A stretch of DNA of 64,000 nucleotides, taken from assembly GCA_016709875.1 (NCBI GenBank), contig JADJLZ010000011.1, forward strand, positions 222,254 through 286,253, given 5' to 3'. A program made the translations under genes and the position numbers. The notes below the pieces were generated by a model that saw only the letters and a list, made by a program, of their open reading frames with translations, made no database searches and was not told where the DNA came from. This document shows, piece after piece, positions 47,955-56,425 of the stretch; within the stretch, counting starts at the first letter, position 1, and each line of letters starts with the position of its first letter. This stretch comes from Planctomycetota bacterium (GTDB lineage Bacteria > Planctomycetota > UBA1135 > GCA-002686595).

Positions 47955-49021
47955 CGCTCGCGCCTCCAACGCACCAGGCTCGCCGCGGCGAGCGCGAGCG
48001 AAAGCGCGCTGACCGCCGCGCTGCCCGCGCACTCGCGCGCGGAGGGCCAGGCGGGTACGCGGCCTTCGCGCAGCACCGCGAGCGCTCCGCCCAGGCCCGA
48101 GAGCGGCCACACGCCCGTGTCGCTGCCCAGCGCGACGAGCGCGAGCGCGAGCAGGGCAAACAGCCCGCTCGAGGGCGAGAACCAGCCCGAGACCGCCAGC
48201 GCGAAGGCGAACAGGCTGGCCGCGTCGAGCATCAGGCGCGCGAGCAGCGCGAGCGAGGCCGCGCGCTCGCTCGACTCGGGCAGCCACACGCGCGCCGCGG
48301 AGGCGTCGTGGTAGACGCGCAGGCCCGGCTCCGTGCAGGCCAGCCGCAGCTCGGCCCGCGCGGGGACGGCGGGGCAGGCCAGCTCGAGATCGCCGCCGGT
48401 GCCGACCGACTGCTCGCGGCGCGCGAGCTCGGCGCCGCCCGCGGGATCGCGCAGCACGGCGAGCACGCGCGCGTCGGGGCCGCCGCTCGCGAAGGCGAAG
48501 CGCAGCCGCAGGTGCGAACCGGCGGGCAGCGCGCCGCAGTCGAGCACCTCGCCGCGCGTGCTCCCGAATTCGAGCCAGCCGCCCTCGCCACGGATCGCGC
48601 GCGGCCCTTCGCTCCAACTCGCGAGTCCGCGGCCCGCGCTCAGTTCCACCGCCACCGCGCTCGCGAACGCGAGCAGCCCGAGTGCGAGGAGCAGCCCGAG
48701 CCAGGTCGAGAGCAGCAGCGCGAGCGGGTTTGCCGCGCGCGGCGCCAGCCAGTCGACATCGCGCCGGCGCCAGCCCGAGAGCGTGCCCAGCGCCTGCAGC
48801 GCGATCCAGGAGAGGCCGAAGAGCGCGGCGAGCGACCAGCCCGCGTTGCGCAGCGCGCCGTGCTCCCACAGCGGCGCGAACTCCTCGCCCGCGGCCAGGC
48901 GTGCGCTGCCTGAGATCGAGCTCGTCGCGAGCACCCAGGCGAGCAGTCCCGCGCCGACGAGGCAGGGCGCGGGCCGCAGCGCGCGCACGAACGCGAGACG
49001 CACGAGACCGCGCAGGATCAT
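47951..49021 (-). CDS. membrane protein with permease-like segments and a central soluble domain
   Basis: 356 residues from ATG 49021. Two to three N-terminal membrane segments (LVGAGLLAWVLATSSISGS, AGWSLAALFGLSWIALQALG, LALLLSTWLGLLLALGLLAF), a beta-rich loop of about 130 residues (LPAGSHLRLRFAFASGGPDA, RVLAVLRDPAGGAELARRE), then further membrane segments (LARLMLDAASLFAFALAVSG, LFALLALALVALGSDTGVWP, AVSALSLALAAASLVRW). Placed between the ABC ATPase and the TPR-like gene with overlaps on both sides, it is the presumed permease of this exporter, of no clear named family. Confidence 0.7.
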   Translation of the reverse strand: MILRGLVRLAFVRALRPAPCLVGAGLLAWVLATSSISGSARLAAGEEFAPLWEHGALRNAGWSLAALFGLSWIALQALGTLSGWRRRDVDWLAPRAANPLALLLSTWLGLLLALGLLAFASAVAVELSAGRGLASWSEGPRAIRGEGGWLEFGSTRGEVLDCGALPAGSHLRLRFAFASGGPDARVLAVLRDPAGGAELARREQSVGTGGDLELACPAVPARAELRLACTEPGLRVYHDASAARVWLPESSERAASLALLARLMLDAASLFAFALAVSGWFSPSSGLFALLALALVALGSDTGVWPLSGLGGALAVLREGRVPAWPSARECAGSAAVSALSLALAAASLVRWRRER

Positions 49022-49761
49022 CCCGCGTGCGCCGAAACCGGTGGGGTGCGGTAGAGCTCGAGCAGGCTGCGGCCCGCGAGCAGCTCGCGGACGCCCCCGC
49101 GCAGCGCGATACGGCCGCCGAGGATCACCGCCATCTCGCTCGCGTGGTCCGTGAAATCGCCCGGCAGGTGCGAGGCGATCACCACCGCCGTGCCGCGCGC
49201 ACGCGCCTCGCCGAGCAGCGTGCCGAGCACCTCGAAGCCCTGGGCATCCAAGCCGGCGGTCGGCTCGTCGAGCAGCAGCAGTTCGGGCGCGTGCAGCCAG
49301 CTCTGCGCGAGTCCGAAGCGCCGCAGCATGCCGCGCGAGAAGCTGCCGAGCCGTTTGCGCGAGGCGTGTTCGAGGCCGACGAGCGCGAGCAGGCGCGCGC
49401 TCTCGCGCTGTGCGAGCTCGCGCGGCATGCGCGCCAGCGCGCCGCACAATTCGAGCATCGCGCGCGCGGAGAGCTCGGGCGGGAAGGGCGAGTCCTCGGG
49501 CAGATAGCCCACGCGCCGGCGCACGGCCGCGTCCGCGACGCTGCCGCCGAGCACGCGCAGTTCTCCAGAACTCGCGCGCTCGACGCCCGCGACCAGGCGC
49601 AGGAGCGTCGACTTGCCCGAGCCGTTGGGGCCCGCCAGGCCGAGCACCGCCCCGCGCGCGAGCGAGAGGTCGAGGCCGCGCAGAACTTGTGTGCGGCGCA
49701 GTCCGAGCAGTGCCGGATAGCCGGCGACGAGCTGGCGGATCTCGAGGGCGGGAGTGTCCAA
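49018..49761 (-). CDS. ABC transporter ATPase (CcmA/DrrA-like)
   Basis: 247 residues from TTG 49761. LARGAVLGLAGPNGSGKSTL (Walker A), RRRVGYLPEDSPFPPELSAR (Q-loop replaced by YLPED, common in this subfamily), RKRLGSFSRGMLRRFGLAQS (signature FSRGM), APELLLLDEPTAGLDAQG (Walker B), TAVVIASHLPGDFTDHASEM (H-loop). The type resembles gliding/ABC-2 ATPases. ATGA-style overlap with the permease. A GCTACCCT box ends 8 nt before the TTG. Confidence 0.88.
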   Translation of the reverse strand: MDTPALEIRQLVAGYPALLGLRRTQVLRGLDLSLARGAVLGLAGPNGSGKSTLLRLVAGVERASSGELRVLGGSVADAAVRRRVGYLPEDSPFPPELSARAMLELCGALARMPRELAQRESARLLALVGLEHASRKRLGSFSRGMLRRFGLAQSWLHAPELLLLDEPTAGLDAQGFEVLGTLLGEARARGTAVVIASHLPGDFTDHASEMAVILGGRIALRGGVRELLAGRSLLELYRTPPVSAHAG

Positions 49762-49767
49762 GCCCGA

Positions 49768-50599
49768 CTAGGGTAGCGTCCGCTCGACGAAGGACTGCAC
49801 GCGAGCCTGCCACTCCGGCCGCGTGAGGTAGCTCGGGCCGTTGTGGGAACCGGAGGTCTCGAGGAACTCCTTGGGCTCCGCGGCGGCGGCGAACAGGCGC
49901 TGGGCCTGCTCGATCGGGATCACCTCGTCCTGCGGGCTGTGGATCACGAGCAGCGGCGCGCCGATGTGCCCGATCTTCGCGAGGCTGTCGTAGTGCACGC
50001 GCAGCAGCAGCCGCACCGGCAGCCAGGGATAGTGATACGCGGCTGCGTCCGCGAGCGAGCTGAAGGTGTCGTGGAGGATCACGCCGGCGCTCTTGACCTC
50101 GGTGGCGAGCTCGACCGTGATGCCGCCGCCGAGCGACTCGCCGTAGAGCAGGATGCGCCCGGGTGCGAAGCCGCGCGACTCGACCAGCTCCTTCCACGCC
50201 GCGCGCGTCGGCGTACGTGCCCGCCTCGCTCGGCGAGCCGCTGGAGAGGCCGTAGCCGCGGTAGTCGTAGAGCAGTACAGCGACGCGGCGTGCGACGAAG
50301 AAGCGCGCGAGCCCGAGGCGGTCCTCGATCGTGCCCGCGTTGCCGTGCGAGAGCAGCAGTGCGCCGCGCGGCTCGCCCTGGGCGGGCAGGAACCAGGCGT
50401 GCAGCTGCACTCCGTCCTGCGTGGCGAGTCGGAGGTCCTCGAACTCGAGGTTCGCGCCGCGCGGCGTCGTGCCGCGGTCCTCGCCGGGGAACCAGATCAA
50501 CTGCGACTGGCACGCGCCGAGTAGCGTGCAGGCGCCGAGATAGGCGAGTGCGCCGACGCGCAGGACGAGCAGTGCGAGGCGTCGGGCGCGGGAAGGCAT
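49768..50599 (-). CDS. alpha/beta hydrolase lipoprotein (one frameshift)
   Basis: Start ATG 50599 (MPSRARRLALLVLRVGALAY). N-terminal lipoprotein-like or transmembrane signal (LVLRVGALAYLGACTLLGAC), then LATQDGVQLHAWFLPAQGEP, ALLLSHGNAGTIEDRLGLAR, VALLYDYRGYGLSSGSPSEA. After a frame change near 50208 (an interrupted G/C alternating run), LLYGESLGGGITVELATEV (GxSxG with the nucleophile Ser), VILHDTFSSLADAAAYHYPW, APLLVIHSPQDEVIPIEQAQ (Asp), LETSGSHNGPSYLTRPEWQA (His). Family of BEM46-like esterases. Confidence 0.8.
49770..49777 (-). promoter_or_regulatory. -10-like box, ABC exporter operon
   Basis: Minus-strand GCTACCCT ends 8 nt before the TTG at 49761. Lies in the 6-nt gap and the 3' end of the hydrolase gene, giving the ABC unit its own promoter. 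Confidence 0.45.
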
Positions 50600-50607
50600 G
50601 GGGGATG

Positions 50608-50615
50608 AGCGTAGG
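50608..50615 (-). promoter_or_regulatory. -10-like box, hydrolase gene
   Basis: Minus-strand CCTACGCT ends 8 nt before the ATG at 50599. A plus-strand TACGCT (50653-50658) lies 10 nt before the FHA gene start, so this 69-bp gap seems to hold two facing promoters. Confidence 0.4.
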
Positions 50616-50668
50616 AGCTGTGCATCGACTCGCCAAGTCGCGCTCCGCGCAGTACGCTCTCTCCTTCG

Positions 50669-51484
50669 ATGGCCCGCCTGTACGTCCTCTCCGGCCCGGA
50701 TCTGGGCAAGAGCTTCGAGGTCGCTCCGGGCGCGACGCTCGGGCGCTCGACCGACTGCGCCGCGATGCTGCGCGACGCGTCCGTCAGCCGCCACCACGCG
50801 CGCCTGGAGTGCCGCGGCGGAACCTGGAGCGTCGTCGACCTCGACTCGCGCAACGGGCTCGTGTTCGCCGGTGTGAAGACCGCGCGCGCCGAGCTCGCAG
50901 ACGGCGCGGAGTTCCAGCTCGGCGAAGTGCAATTGCGCTTCCGCTCGAGCGTCGGCGACCTGACGATCGTCTCGGACGCGCCGGATCCGACGCCGGCACC
51001 GGCACCGGCACCGGCACCGGCTCCCGCACCGCGAGCGGCACCCGCTGCCGCGCCCGTCGAGGATGAGATCGTGCTCGAGGGAGAGTGGTCGGAGCCTCCG
51101 CCGCCGGTCGTGCGCGAGACGGCCTCCGCCTATTCTCCCGGAGCCGTGCCCACGCGTGCGCCGCTGCCCGCGCAGGCGCCTTTCCCCAAGCCCGCGAATC
51201 CCTCCCCCGAACTCGTGCGCACGGCGCGCGTGAAGTCGAGTGCCACCGGCCGCGGCCTCGAGCAGCGCGAGCGCGGCGTGCTGCAGTTCAGCAAGTCGCA
51301 GGCGCACGGCGGCTTCTTCCAGGAAGATCTCGCACAGCAGCCCTGGTATCTGAAGCTCGGCGTCTGGTTGCTCGCACTCGCGCTCTTCGCGCTCGTCGGC
51401 TGGGCTGCGTTCCACGCGTCGAGCTTCTTCAAGGCCAAGGTCGTCGGCACGCAGGACGAGAGCGCTCCAAGCGGCGATCGCTGA
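50669..51484 (+). CDS. FHA domain membrane protein
   Basis: 271 residues. FHA domain at residues 1-95: LSGPDLGKSFEVAPGATLGR, SVSRHHARLECRGG, LDSRNGLVFAGVKT (GR, SxxH and N residues for phosphothreonine binding). A Pro/Ala linker of PAPAPA repeats and a charged region follow, then a transmembrane segment (LKLGVWLLALALFALVGWAAF) and a short C-terminal tail. It should read threonine-phosphorylated partners, plausibly substrates of Hanks kinases such as those at 8-20 kb. Confidence 0.87.
   Translation: MARLYVLSGPDLGKSFEVAPGATLGRSTDCAAMLRDASVSRHHARLECRGGTWSVVDLDSRNGLVFAGVKTARAELADGAEFQLGEVQLRFRSSVGDLTIVSDAPDPTPAPAPAPAPAPAPRAAPAAAPVEDEIVLEGEWSEPPPPVVRETASAYSPGAVPTRAPLPAQAPFPKPANPSPELVRTARVKSSATGRGLEQRERGVLQFSKSQAHGGFFQEDLAQQPWYLKLGVWLLALALFALVGWAAFHASSFFKAKVVGTQDESAPSGDR
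50993..51020. repeat. (CCGGCA)n microsatellite in FHA gene
   Basis: More than four units of CCGGCA coding for Pro-Ala-Pro-Ala within the linker of the FHA protein. A hexamer unit keeps frame, so length changes would be tolerated. Confidence 0.75.
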
Positions 51485-51500
51485 GCGCGCTCGCGCTCGT

Positions 51501-51530
51501 GTCGCATGCATGGGTCGAAGTCCATGCGAC
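51501..51530. terminator. hairpin downstream of FHA gene
   Basis: GTCGCATGCATGG and CCATGCGAC can pair (GTCG/CGAC plus CATGG/CCATG with a CATG bulge) around GTCGAAGT, 16 nt after the FHA stop, followed by TTTC. Weak intrinsic-terminator-like structure; could also be regulatory. Confidence 0.35.
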
Positions 51531-51646
51531 TTTCACGCATTGAGACGTATGCGCTCACGCTCGCCGGCGTCCTACGTAGACTCGGAAGTCGGAGCGCGCA
51601 CGGCGCCCGGCTCGCAGCGTCGAACTCGAGAGAAAGAGATCGAATC

Positions 51647-51916
51647 ATGAGTAACACGAGCCTGAACAATCCTGAGCTGTCGAACGCGACTCGTCGCAGC
51701 ACTGTGGAGAATCTGTCGAACGTCAAGGACTCCGTGGCCGAACTGGTGCACGGAGAGAAGGAGCGCGTCCAGAACGTCTGGGCGCGCGGAAAAGAGAAGG
51801 CCCTCGCCAGTGAGAAGCGTCTGGAGCACTACGTCAGCGAGAATCCCGTCAAGTCGGTGATGATCGCCGTCGGCACCGGCGTCGCGCTCGGCTGGATCCT
51901 GGGACGCAAGCGCTGA
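51647..51916 (+). CDS. DUF883 (ElaB/YqjD-like) small membrane protein
   Basis: 89 residues. A helical, charged N-terminal part (STVENLSNVKDSVAELVHGE, KEKALASEKRLEHYVSENP) and a C-terminal transmembrane helix with the G-x-x-x-G-x-x-L-G-R-K signature (VMIAVGTGVALGWILGRKR), as in the ElaB/YgaM/YqjD family, which binds stationary-phase ribosomes at the inner membrane in E. coli. A GAGAAAGAGA purine stretch upstream suggests a real ribosome binding site, unlike many genes here. Followed 8 nt later by a holin-like gene. Confidence 0.8.
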   Translation: MSNTSLNNPELSNATRRSTVENLSNVKDSVAELVHGEKERVQNVWARGKEKALASEKRLEHYVSENPVKSVMIAVGTGVALGWILGRKR

Positions 51917-51924
51917 GGTCGGCC

Positions 51925-52542
51925 ATGCTGGCTGAGCGCATCTCCGGCATCGTGGATCAGCTCCTGCACACTGCGGAGCTGCACGCGGAGCGCGCACGCC
52001 AGGCCTTCCTGCGCAAGGCGGTCTCGCTGGGCTTGCTGGCCGCAGGTGGCCTGGTGCTTGCGACGATCGCGCTCTACGCGGCCTGGCATTTCGCGCAAGG
52101 CGTCACGCAGGGTCTCGCTGCGATCTCGGGCCAAACGTGGCTCGGCGATCTCCTGGGCGGGGCCCTGCTTTTAGCACTCACGCTCGGTGGCGCGGCCCTG
52201 GTCGTGCTGGGGTCACGCCGGAGCAAGCGGCTCGAGCGCGAGGAGCACGAATCCCTCGAGGAACTGAAGCGATCGGCGAGCGCTCTCGGCGAGGAGCTGG
52301 TGCAGGCGACCGAGTTGCGCGAACACGTGCGGGCGCATCCCTACGTGTCGCTCGGCGCAGCCCTCGCGGTCGGAGCAGCCGCTGCACCGCTCGTGCGCGG
52401 TTCCTTGCACGGACTCGGGCCCCTCGCGCGCTCGGCTCTCAAGAGCGTGCCAGGAATGCTTCCCAACCTTCCACGAGCGAGCGCGCCGAAGCCTCCCACG
52501 AATAACGGCGTGGCACGGCCGCGTCCGGCGGCGGATCCCTGA
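51925..52542 (+). CDS. YqjE/phage-holin-3-like membrane protein
   Basis: 205 residues. Two transmembrane segments (AVSLGLLAAGGLVLATIALY, LLGGALLLALTLGGAALVVL), a charged helix (SKRLEREEHESLEELKRSAS), a third hydrophobic stretch (VSLGAALAVGAAAAPLVRG), and a Pro-rich C-terminus. YqjE (phage holin 3_6) proteins usually sit next to YqjD/DUF883, as here, and together with it form a small stress-response membrane pair; this is not a phage gene. The last 104 bp overlap the convergent glycosyltransferase gene. Confidence 0.75.
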   Translation: MLAERISGIVDQLLHTAELHAERARQAFLRKAVSLGLLAAGGLVLATIALYAAWHFAQGVTQGLAAISGQTWLGDLLGGALLLALTLGGAALVVLGSRRSKRLEREEHESLEELKRSASALGEELVQATELREHVRAHPYVSLGAALAVGAAAAPLVRGSLHGLGPLARSALKSVPGMLPNLPRASAPKPPTNNGVARPRPAADP

Positions 52543-53488
52543 GCGCGGCGCGGATCGCTTCTGCGCAGGCGCGCGCGTCGTCGGGCGCGAAGCTGCGCAC
52601 GAGCGCGCCGGCGACCTCGAGGTGCGCGGGGATGCGCGAGAGCGCGACGCCGCAGCCGGCGCGCAGGGCCTCGAGCACACCGATGCTGAAGCCCTCGATG
52701 CGCGCGGGGAAGACCGCCAGCGCGGCGTGCGCGTAGAGCGCGGGCAGCTCGCGCTCCTCGAAGGGGCCGAGGAAGCGCGCGCGCGTTGCCAGGCCGAGTT
52801 CGCCTGCGAGCGCCCCCAGACGCTCGCGTTCGCGGCCCTTCGAGGCGCCCGCGAAATCCACGCCGGGCAGCTCGGGGTCGAGCGCGAGCGCGCGCAGCAC
52901 GAGCTCCTGGTTCTTGCGCGGCTCGAGGTGTCCCAGGCACAGCAGGCGCGCGCCGGCCTGTGCCGCGCGCGGCAGCGGCTCGAAGTGGTCGGCTGCGTTG
53001 GAGACGACGCGCACGCGAGCGGGATCGAGCCGGAAGCGCTCGAGGAGCTCCGCGCGCACGCACTCCGAGACCGTGAACACGCCGCGCGCGCGCCGCAGCG
53101 CGCCCGCGAGCGCCGAAGCGGCGAAGATGCGCCGCGCCTCGACGTGGCGCAGGTCGTGCAGCGTCAGCGTGAAGGGCACGCGCAGTCCGCGCGGAGCCGG
53201 CAGGTGGCCGGTGTGCACGAGATCGAAGCCGCTCGCACGCCGCAGCGCGCGCGACTCGAAGGCAGCGCGCACCAGCACCGGGCTCGCCGGGACGTCGCTC
53301 GGGATGCGTTCGATGCTCGGCGGCAGGGGGAAGGCGATGGGCGTGCGTCCTTCGAGCACCGCCAGAGCGCCGCCGCGCGCCTCGAGCAGCGCCGCCGCGC
53401 GCGGCAGGAGCTCCGCGTTGTGCCGGCGCACGCCACCCGCGGGTTGTCCGAATACGCTGCCGCAGACGAGCACGCGCGGGGCGCTCAC
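52439..53488 (-). CDS. glycosyltransferase family 1/4 protein
   Basis: 349 residues from GTG 53488, whose last base pairs overlap the stop of the next gene (GTGA). GT-B fold: SVFGQPAGGVRRHNAELLPR, SGFDLVHTGHLPAPRGLRVP, VFTVSECVRAELLERFRLDP, RVVSNAADHFEPL, ARLLCLGHLEPRKNQELVLR, VFPARIEGFSIGVLEALRAG (E-x7-E), PAHLEVAGALVRSFAPDDAR. A glycosyltransferase of the GT4 type, which uses nucleotide sugars to build cell-surface polysaccharide or glycolipid. The acceptor is unknown. Confidence 0.88.
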   Translation of the reverse strand: MSAPRVLVCGSVFGQPAGGVRRHNAELLPRAAALLEARGGALAVLEGRTPIAFPLPPSIERIPSDVPASPVLVRAAFESRALRRASGFDLVHTGHLPAPRGLRVPFTLTLHDLRHVEARRIFAASALAGALRRARGVFTVSECVRAELLERFRLDPARVRVVSNAADHFEPLPRAAQAGARLLCLGHLEPRKNQELVLRALALDPELPGVDFAGASKGRERERLGALAGELGLATRARFLGPFEERELPALYAHAALAVFPARIEGFSIGVLEALRAGCGVALSRIPAHLEVAGALVRSFAPDDARACAEAIRAALRDPPPDAAVPRRYSWEASARSLVEGWEAFLARS

Positions 53489-54465
53489 CGCAGGATCTCC
53501 GCCCACAGCTCCTCGATGCCCGCCGCGGTACGGTTCCACGAGACCCCGCGCGCGCGCTCGACGCCTTTCGCGCGCAACTCCGCGCGCTCGCCGCGCGCGT
53601 GATCGATCGCGCTGGCGACGGACTCGGGGCTCTCGGGGTCGACGCGCAGCCCCGCAGGGCCCGCGACCTCCGCCTGCGCGCTGTCGCGCGGCACGATCAC
53701 CGGCGTGCCGCAGGCCATCGACTCCAGCACCGGAAGGCCGAAACCCTCGGAGTGCGAGAGCAGCGCCGTCGCGATCGAGGAGCGATAGTGCAGCACGAGC
53801 TCCTCCTCGTCGAGGTGCTCGCGGTAGAGCAGCTTCACACCGGCGGCGCGCGCACGCAGCTCGCAGCGCTCGAACTCCGCCGTGCGCGGGCCGGTCACGA
53901 CCAGCGTCGGCCGCTCATCGAGCCAGGCGACGCCGTCGATCACCGCGGCGAGCCCCTTCTTCGCGCGCGAGGCGCCCGGGCAGAAGATCACCTGCACGCG
54001 CTCGAGCAGCGCCGGTCCGAAGGGCGCGCCGACACCCCAGGGGATGACCCTCACGCGCGCGCGCCCCGGCAGCCACCGCGCGCGCAGGTCGCGCGCGGTG
54101 TACTCGGTAGCCGTCACGACCGCGTGCGCGCGCAACGGACCGACCCAGTTCCAGAAGCGGTGCGCGAGGTCCGCGTTCTCGACCACGCCGTGCAGCCAGG
54201 GCAGCTCGTGGATCGTCTGCACGCGCGCGCCCGGACCACGCAGCGGGAAGGCCGAGAGGAAAGAGTGCAGCCCGTCGAGCTCCGTGGCGGCCTGCGGGAG
54301 CTCGTGCGCGCGCCAGCTGCGCAGCTTTGCGCCCTCGGGCGGAGCGAGGCGTACGACCTCGACGCGGCCGCGGCGCTCGAGCGCGGCGACGGTCTCGCGC
54401 ACCACGCGCACGATTCCGGGCGGGTGGGGCCGATGCAGCGGAGAGACGTCGAAACCGATGCGCAC
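53485..54465 (-). CDS. glycosyltransferase family 1/4 protein
   Basis: 326 residues from GTG 54465. GT-B fold: VRIGFDVSPLHRPHPPGIVR, HSFLSAFPLRGPGARVQTIH, VVTATEYTARDLRARWLPGR, VRVIPWGVGAPFGPALLERV, IFCPGASRAKKGLAAVIDGV, LSHSEGFGLPVLESMACGTP (conserved E-G-F-G-L-P-x-L-E), GPAGLRVDPESPESVASAID. Retaining GT4 type. Overlapping stop/start with the gene at 52439 indicates co-translation. Confidence 0.9.
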   Translation of the reverse strand: MRIGFDVSPLHRPHPPGIVRVVRETVAALERRGRVEVVRLAPPEGAKLRSWRAHELPQAATELDGLHSFLSAFPLRGPGARVQTIHELPWLHGVVENADLAHRFWNWVGPLRAHAVVTATEYTARDLRARWLPGRARVRVIPWGVGAPFGPALLERVQVIFCPGASRAKKGLAAVIDGVAWLDERPTLVVTGPRTAEFERCELRARAAGVKLLYREHLDEEELVLHYRSSIATALLSHSEGFGLPVLESMACGTPVIVPRDSAQAEVAGPAGLRVDPESPESVASAIDHARGERAELRAKGVERARGVSWNRTAAGIEELWAEILR

Positions 54466-54487
54466 GGCGCGTAAGGTAGGCACGCGC

Positions 54488-55612
54488 GTGGCCGAGGCGA
54501 AGCATCCACTGCGGATCGGGATCTTGATCGACCGCTGGGACCCCTCCCGCGGCGGGGCGGAGGCCGCGCTGGCCGAGCTCGCCGAGGGCCTCGAGGCGCG
54601 CGGGCACGCGGTGCTCGCCTTCGCCGCCGAGGGGCCGGCCAAGGGCAGGCCCGCGCAGGAGCGCTGGCGGCGTGTGCGCCCGGCGTGGTCGCTCGGCCGT
54701 TCGCGCGGGGAGAAGCTGCTCGCCCGGGCACTCGACGAGGCCGCGCGCGAGGCGGGCTGCGACGTGCGCATCGGCCTGCGGCACCTGTTCGAGACCGACC
54801 TGTGGTGGCCGCACGGCGGCTGCCACCGCGCGACGCTGCGCGCGCTCGGGAAGCCGCTGCGCGGGCGTCACCGCGTGTTCGTCGAGCTCGAGGCGCGCAT
54901 GGCGCGCAGCGCGCGGCGCGTCGCCTGCGTCTCGCGCCTGGTGCTCGAGGAGGTGCTCGCGGAATACCCCGAGCTGCGTGGCCGCGCGGTGCTCGTCGGA
55001 AGCGCGCTCGACCTCGAACGCTTCCACCCGCGCGAGCGCGCGACGAGCGGCGCGGCGCTGCGCGCGTCGCTGGGGATCGGCGCAGACGAGCCGCTGATCG
55101 GCTTTTCCGCGCGCCAGCCGCGGACGAAGGGGCTGTCCGTGCTGCTCGAGAGCTTCCGCGCGCTGCGCGCGGCCGGCTCTGGCGCGACGCTGCTCGTCGC
55201 GGGCTCGGCGGTGCGCGCCGAGGAGCATGTGCGCGTGCTGCGCGAGGTCGATCCGGTGGCCTTCGCGGCGGCATGCGACCTCGTCTGCCTGCCTACGCTG
55301 CGCGACACCTTCGGGCGCGTCGTCGCCGAGGCGCTCGCCTGCGGCACGCCGGTCGTGACCACGGCACGCGCGGGCGCTGCGGAGCTTCTCGCGCGCCCCG
55401 AGCAGGGCCGCGTGCTCGGCGACCCGCGGGACACGGCGGCCCTGACCGAGGCGCTCGCGGAGGGCCTCGCATTGCGGCCCGGGCGTGAACTCGTGCGCGA
55501 GGCGGCGCTCGCCTGCGGTCGCGAGACCTGGCTCGACCGGATGGAGGCGCTCTGCCGCGAATGCGCAGCGGGCTCGAACTCGGATTCCCCCCGCAGCCGC
55601 TCGATCGCGTAG
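54488..55612 (+). CDS. glycosyltransferase family 1/4 protein (divergent from the first two)
   Basis: 374 residues from GTG 54488, divergent from the GT gene at 54465 with a 22-bp gap. Retaining GT-B: LRIGILIDRWDPSRGGAEAA, CHRATLRALGKPLRGRHRVF, VACVSRLVLEEVLAEYPELR, LVGSALDLERFHPRERATS, LIGFSARQPRTKGLSVLLES, VCLPTLRDTFGRVVAEALAC, VVTTARAGAAELLARPEQGR. The very short gap means both promoters lie within or overlap coding sequence (a TAAGGT box at 54472-54477 is 10 nt before the GTG). WaaG-like overall plan (DPSRGGAE, FGxxxxEAxxxG), so a lipopolysaccharide-core type heptose/glucose transferase is possible. Confidence 0.88.
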   Translation: MAEAKHPLRIGILIDRWDPSRGGAEAALAELAEGLEARGHAVLAFAAEGPAKGRPAQERWRRVRPAWSLGRSRGEKLLARALDEAAREAGCDVRIGLRHLFETDLWWPHGGCHRATLRALGKPLRGRHRVFVELEARMARSARRVACVSRLVLEEVLAEYPELRGRAVLVGSALDLERFHPRERATSGAALRASLGIGADEPLIGFSARQPRTKGLSVLLESFRALRAAGSGATLLVAGSAVRAEEHVRVLREVDPVAFAAACDLVCLPTLRDTFGRVVAEALACGTPVVTTARAGAAELLARPEQGRVLGDPRDTAALTEALAEGLALRPGRELVREAALACGRETWLDRMEALCRECAAGSNSDSPRSRSIA

Positions 55613-55615
55613 AAT
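55610..55615 (+). promoter_or_regulatory. -10-like box, sterol-desaturase-like gene (leadered)
   Basis: TAGAAT overlaps the stop of the upstream glycosyltransferase. The first expected start (TTG 55621) gives no sensible protein; the GTG at 55649 does, and CCAGGAGC lies a ribosome-binding distance before it. So the same type of box here serves a short leader. Confidence 0.4.
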
Positions 55616-55648
55616 CCGACTTGCCCCCAGCTCTTCCAGGAGCTTCCC

Positions 55649-56425
55649 GTGGAAGTCGCCACCCAGTATTTCCAATCCACTCAGGACTACGAGATCGCAG
55701 CCTTTCTGCTGCTCGTCTTCGTTTTCGAGCTCTGGGAGCACTCGCGTCCCGCGCGGCGCATCGACCGCTTCGCCGACTTGCGCCTGGACCTGCTCTCCTT
55801 TGGTTTCGCGCTGCTCGTGAATCGCGGCTGCAACCGTGCGATCAACGGAACGATGGACGCGCTGCTGCCCGAGGTGGCGCTGAACTCGCTGCACGCGATG
55901 GCCGCGCTGCCGACGACGGTCAAGATCCTGGGCTCGCTCGTGCTGGCGGACTTCACCATCTATTGGCTGCACCGCGCGCAGCACAAATACGACGTGCTCT
56001 GGCGCACGCACGCCTGGCACCACTCGGTCGAACGCCTGTACTGGTTCTCGGGCTTCCGCACGAGCCTGGGCCATTCGCTGATGAACAACATCCCGCAGGC
56101 GGCGATTCCGCTGTTCCTGTTCCAGATGACGCCGATCGAGGCGGGGATCGCGTATTCGATCGGCCTCTTGATCCAGTTCTGGGAGCACACGAACGTCAAG
56201 GTGAACCTCGGGCCGCTCGCGTACGTCTTCATCACGCCCGACTACCACCGCGTGCACCATTCGGCGAACGAACTCTGCCGCACCAACTTCGGCGGCACGT
56301 TCAGCCTGTGGGACCGCGCTTTCGGAACCTACACCGACCCCAAGACCGTCCCAGAAGACACGCCGCTCGGCCTGGGAGAACAGATCCAGCCGCGCAAGAT
56401 CCCCCGCATGCTGCTGGGGGTCTGA
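55649..56425 (+). CDS. fatty-acid hydroxylase / sterol desaturase superfamily protein
   Basis: 258 residues from GTG 55649, with several membrane helices. The diiron His clusters of the superfamily are present: YWLHRAQHKYD (H-x3-H), HAWHHSVE (H-x2-H-H) and YHRVHHSAN (H-x2-H-H), and FRTSLGHSLMNN with a further His. The family hydroxylates or desaturates lipids at the membrane using O2 and electrons; in bacteria this includes carotenoid or lipid hydroxylases. Its own leader has a plausible ribosome binding site. Confidence 0.87.
   Translation: MEVATQYFQSTQDYEIAAFLLLVFVFELWEHSRPARRIDRFADLRLDLLSFGFALLVNRGCNRAINGTMDALLPEVALNSLHAMAALPTTVKILGSLVLADFTIYWLHRAQHKYDVLWRTHAWHHSVERLYWFSGFRTSLGHSLMNNIPQAAIPLFLFQMTPIEAGIAYSIGLLIQFWEHTNVKVNLGPLAYVFITPDYHRVHHSANELCRTNFGGTFSLWDRAFGTYTDPKTVPEDTPLGLGEQIQPRKIPRMLLGV

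Noticed and set aside
47951..51511. Single minus-strand frame of 1186 codons spanning ABC, hydrolase and FHA genes
   Set aside because: It joins parts of several genes by accident; only its pieces 47951-49021 and 50200-50599 are coding in this frame.
51925..52542. Holin-like protein as a sign of prophage
   Set aside because: It pairs with a DUF883 gene, the normal chromosomal YqjD/YqjE arrangement, and no other phage gene is present.
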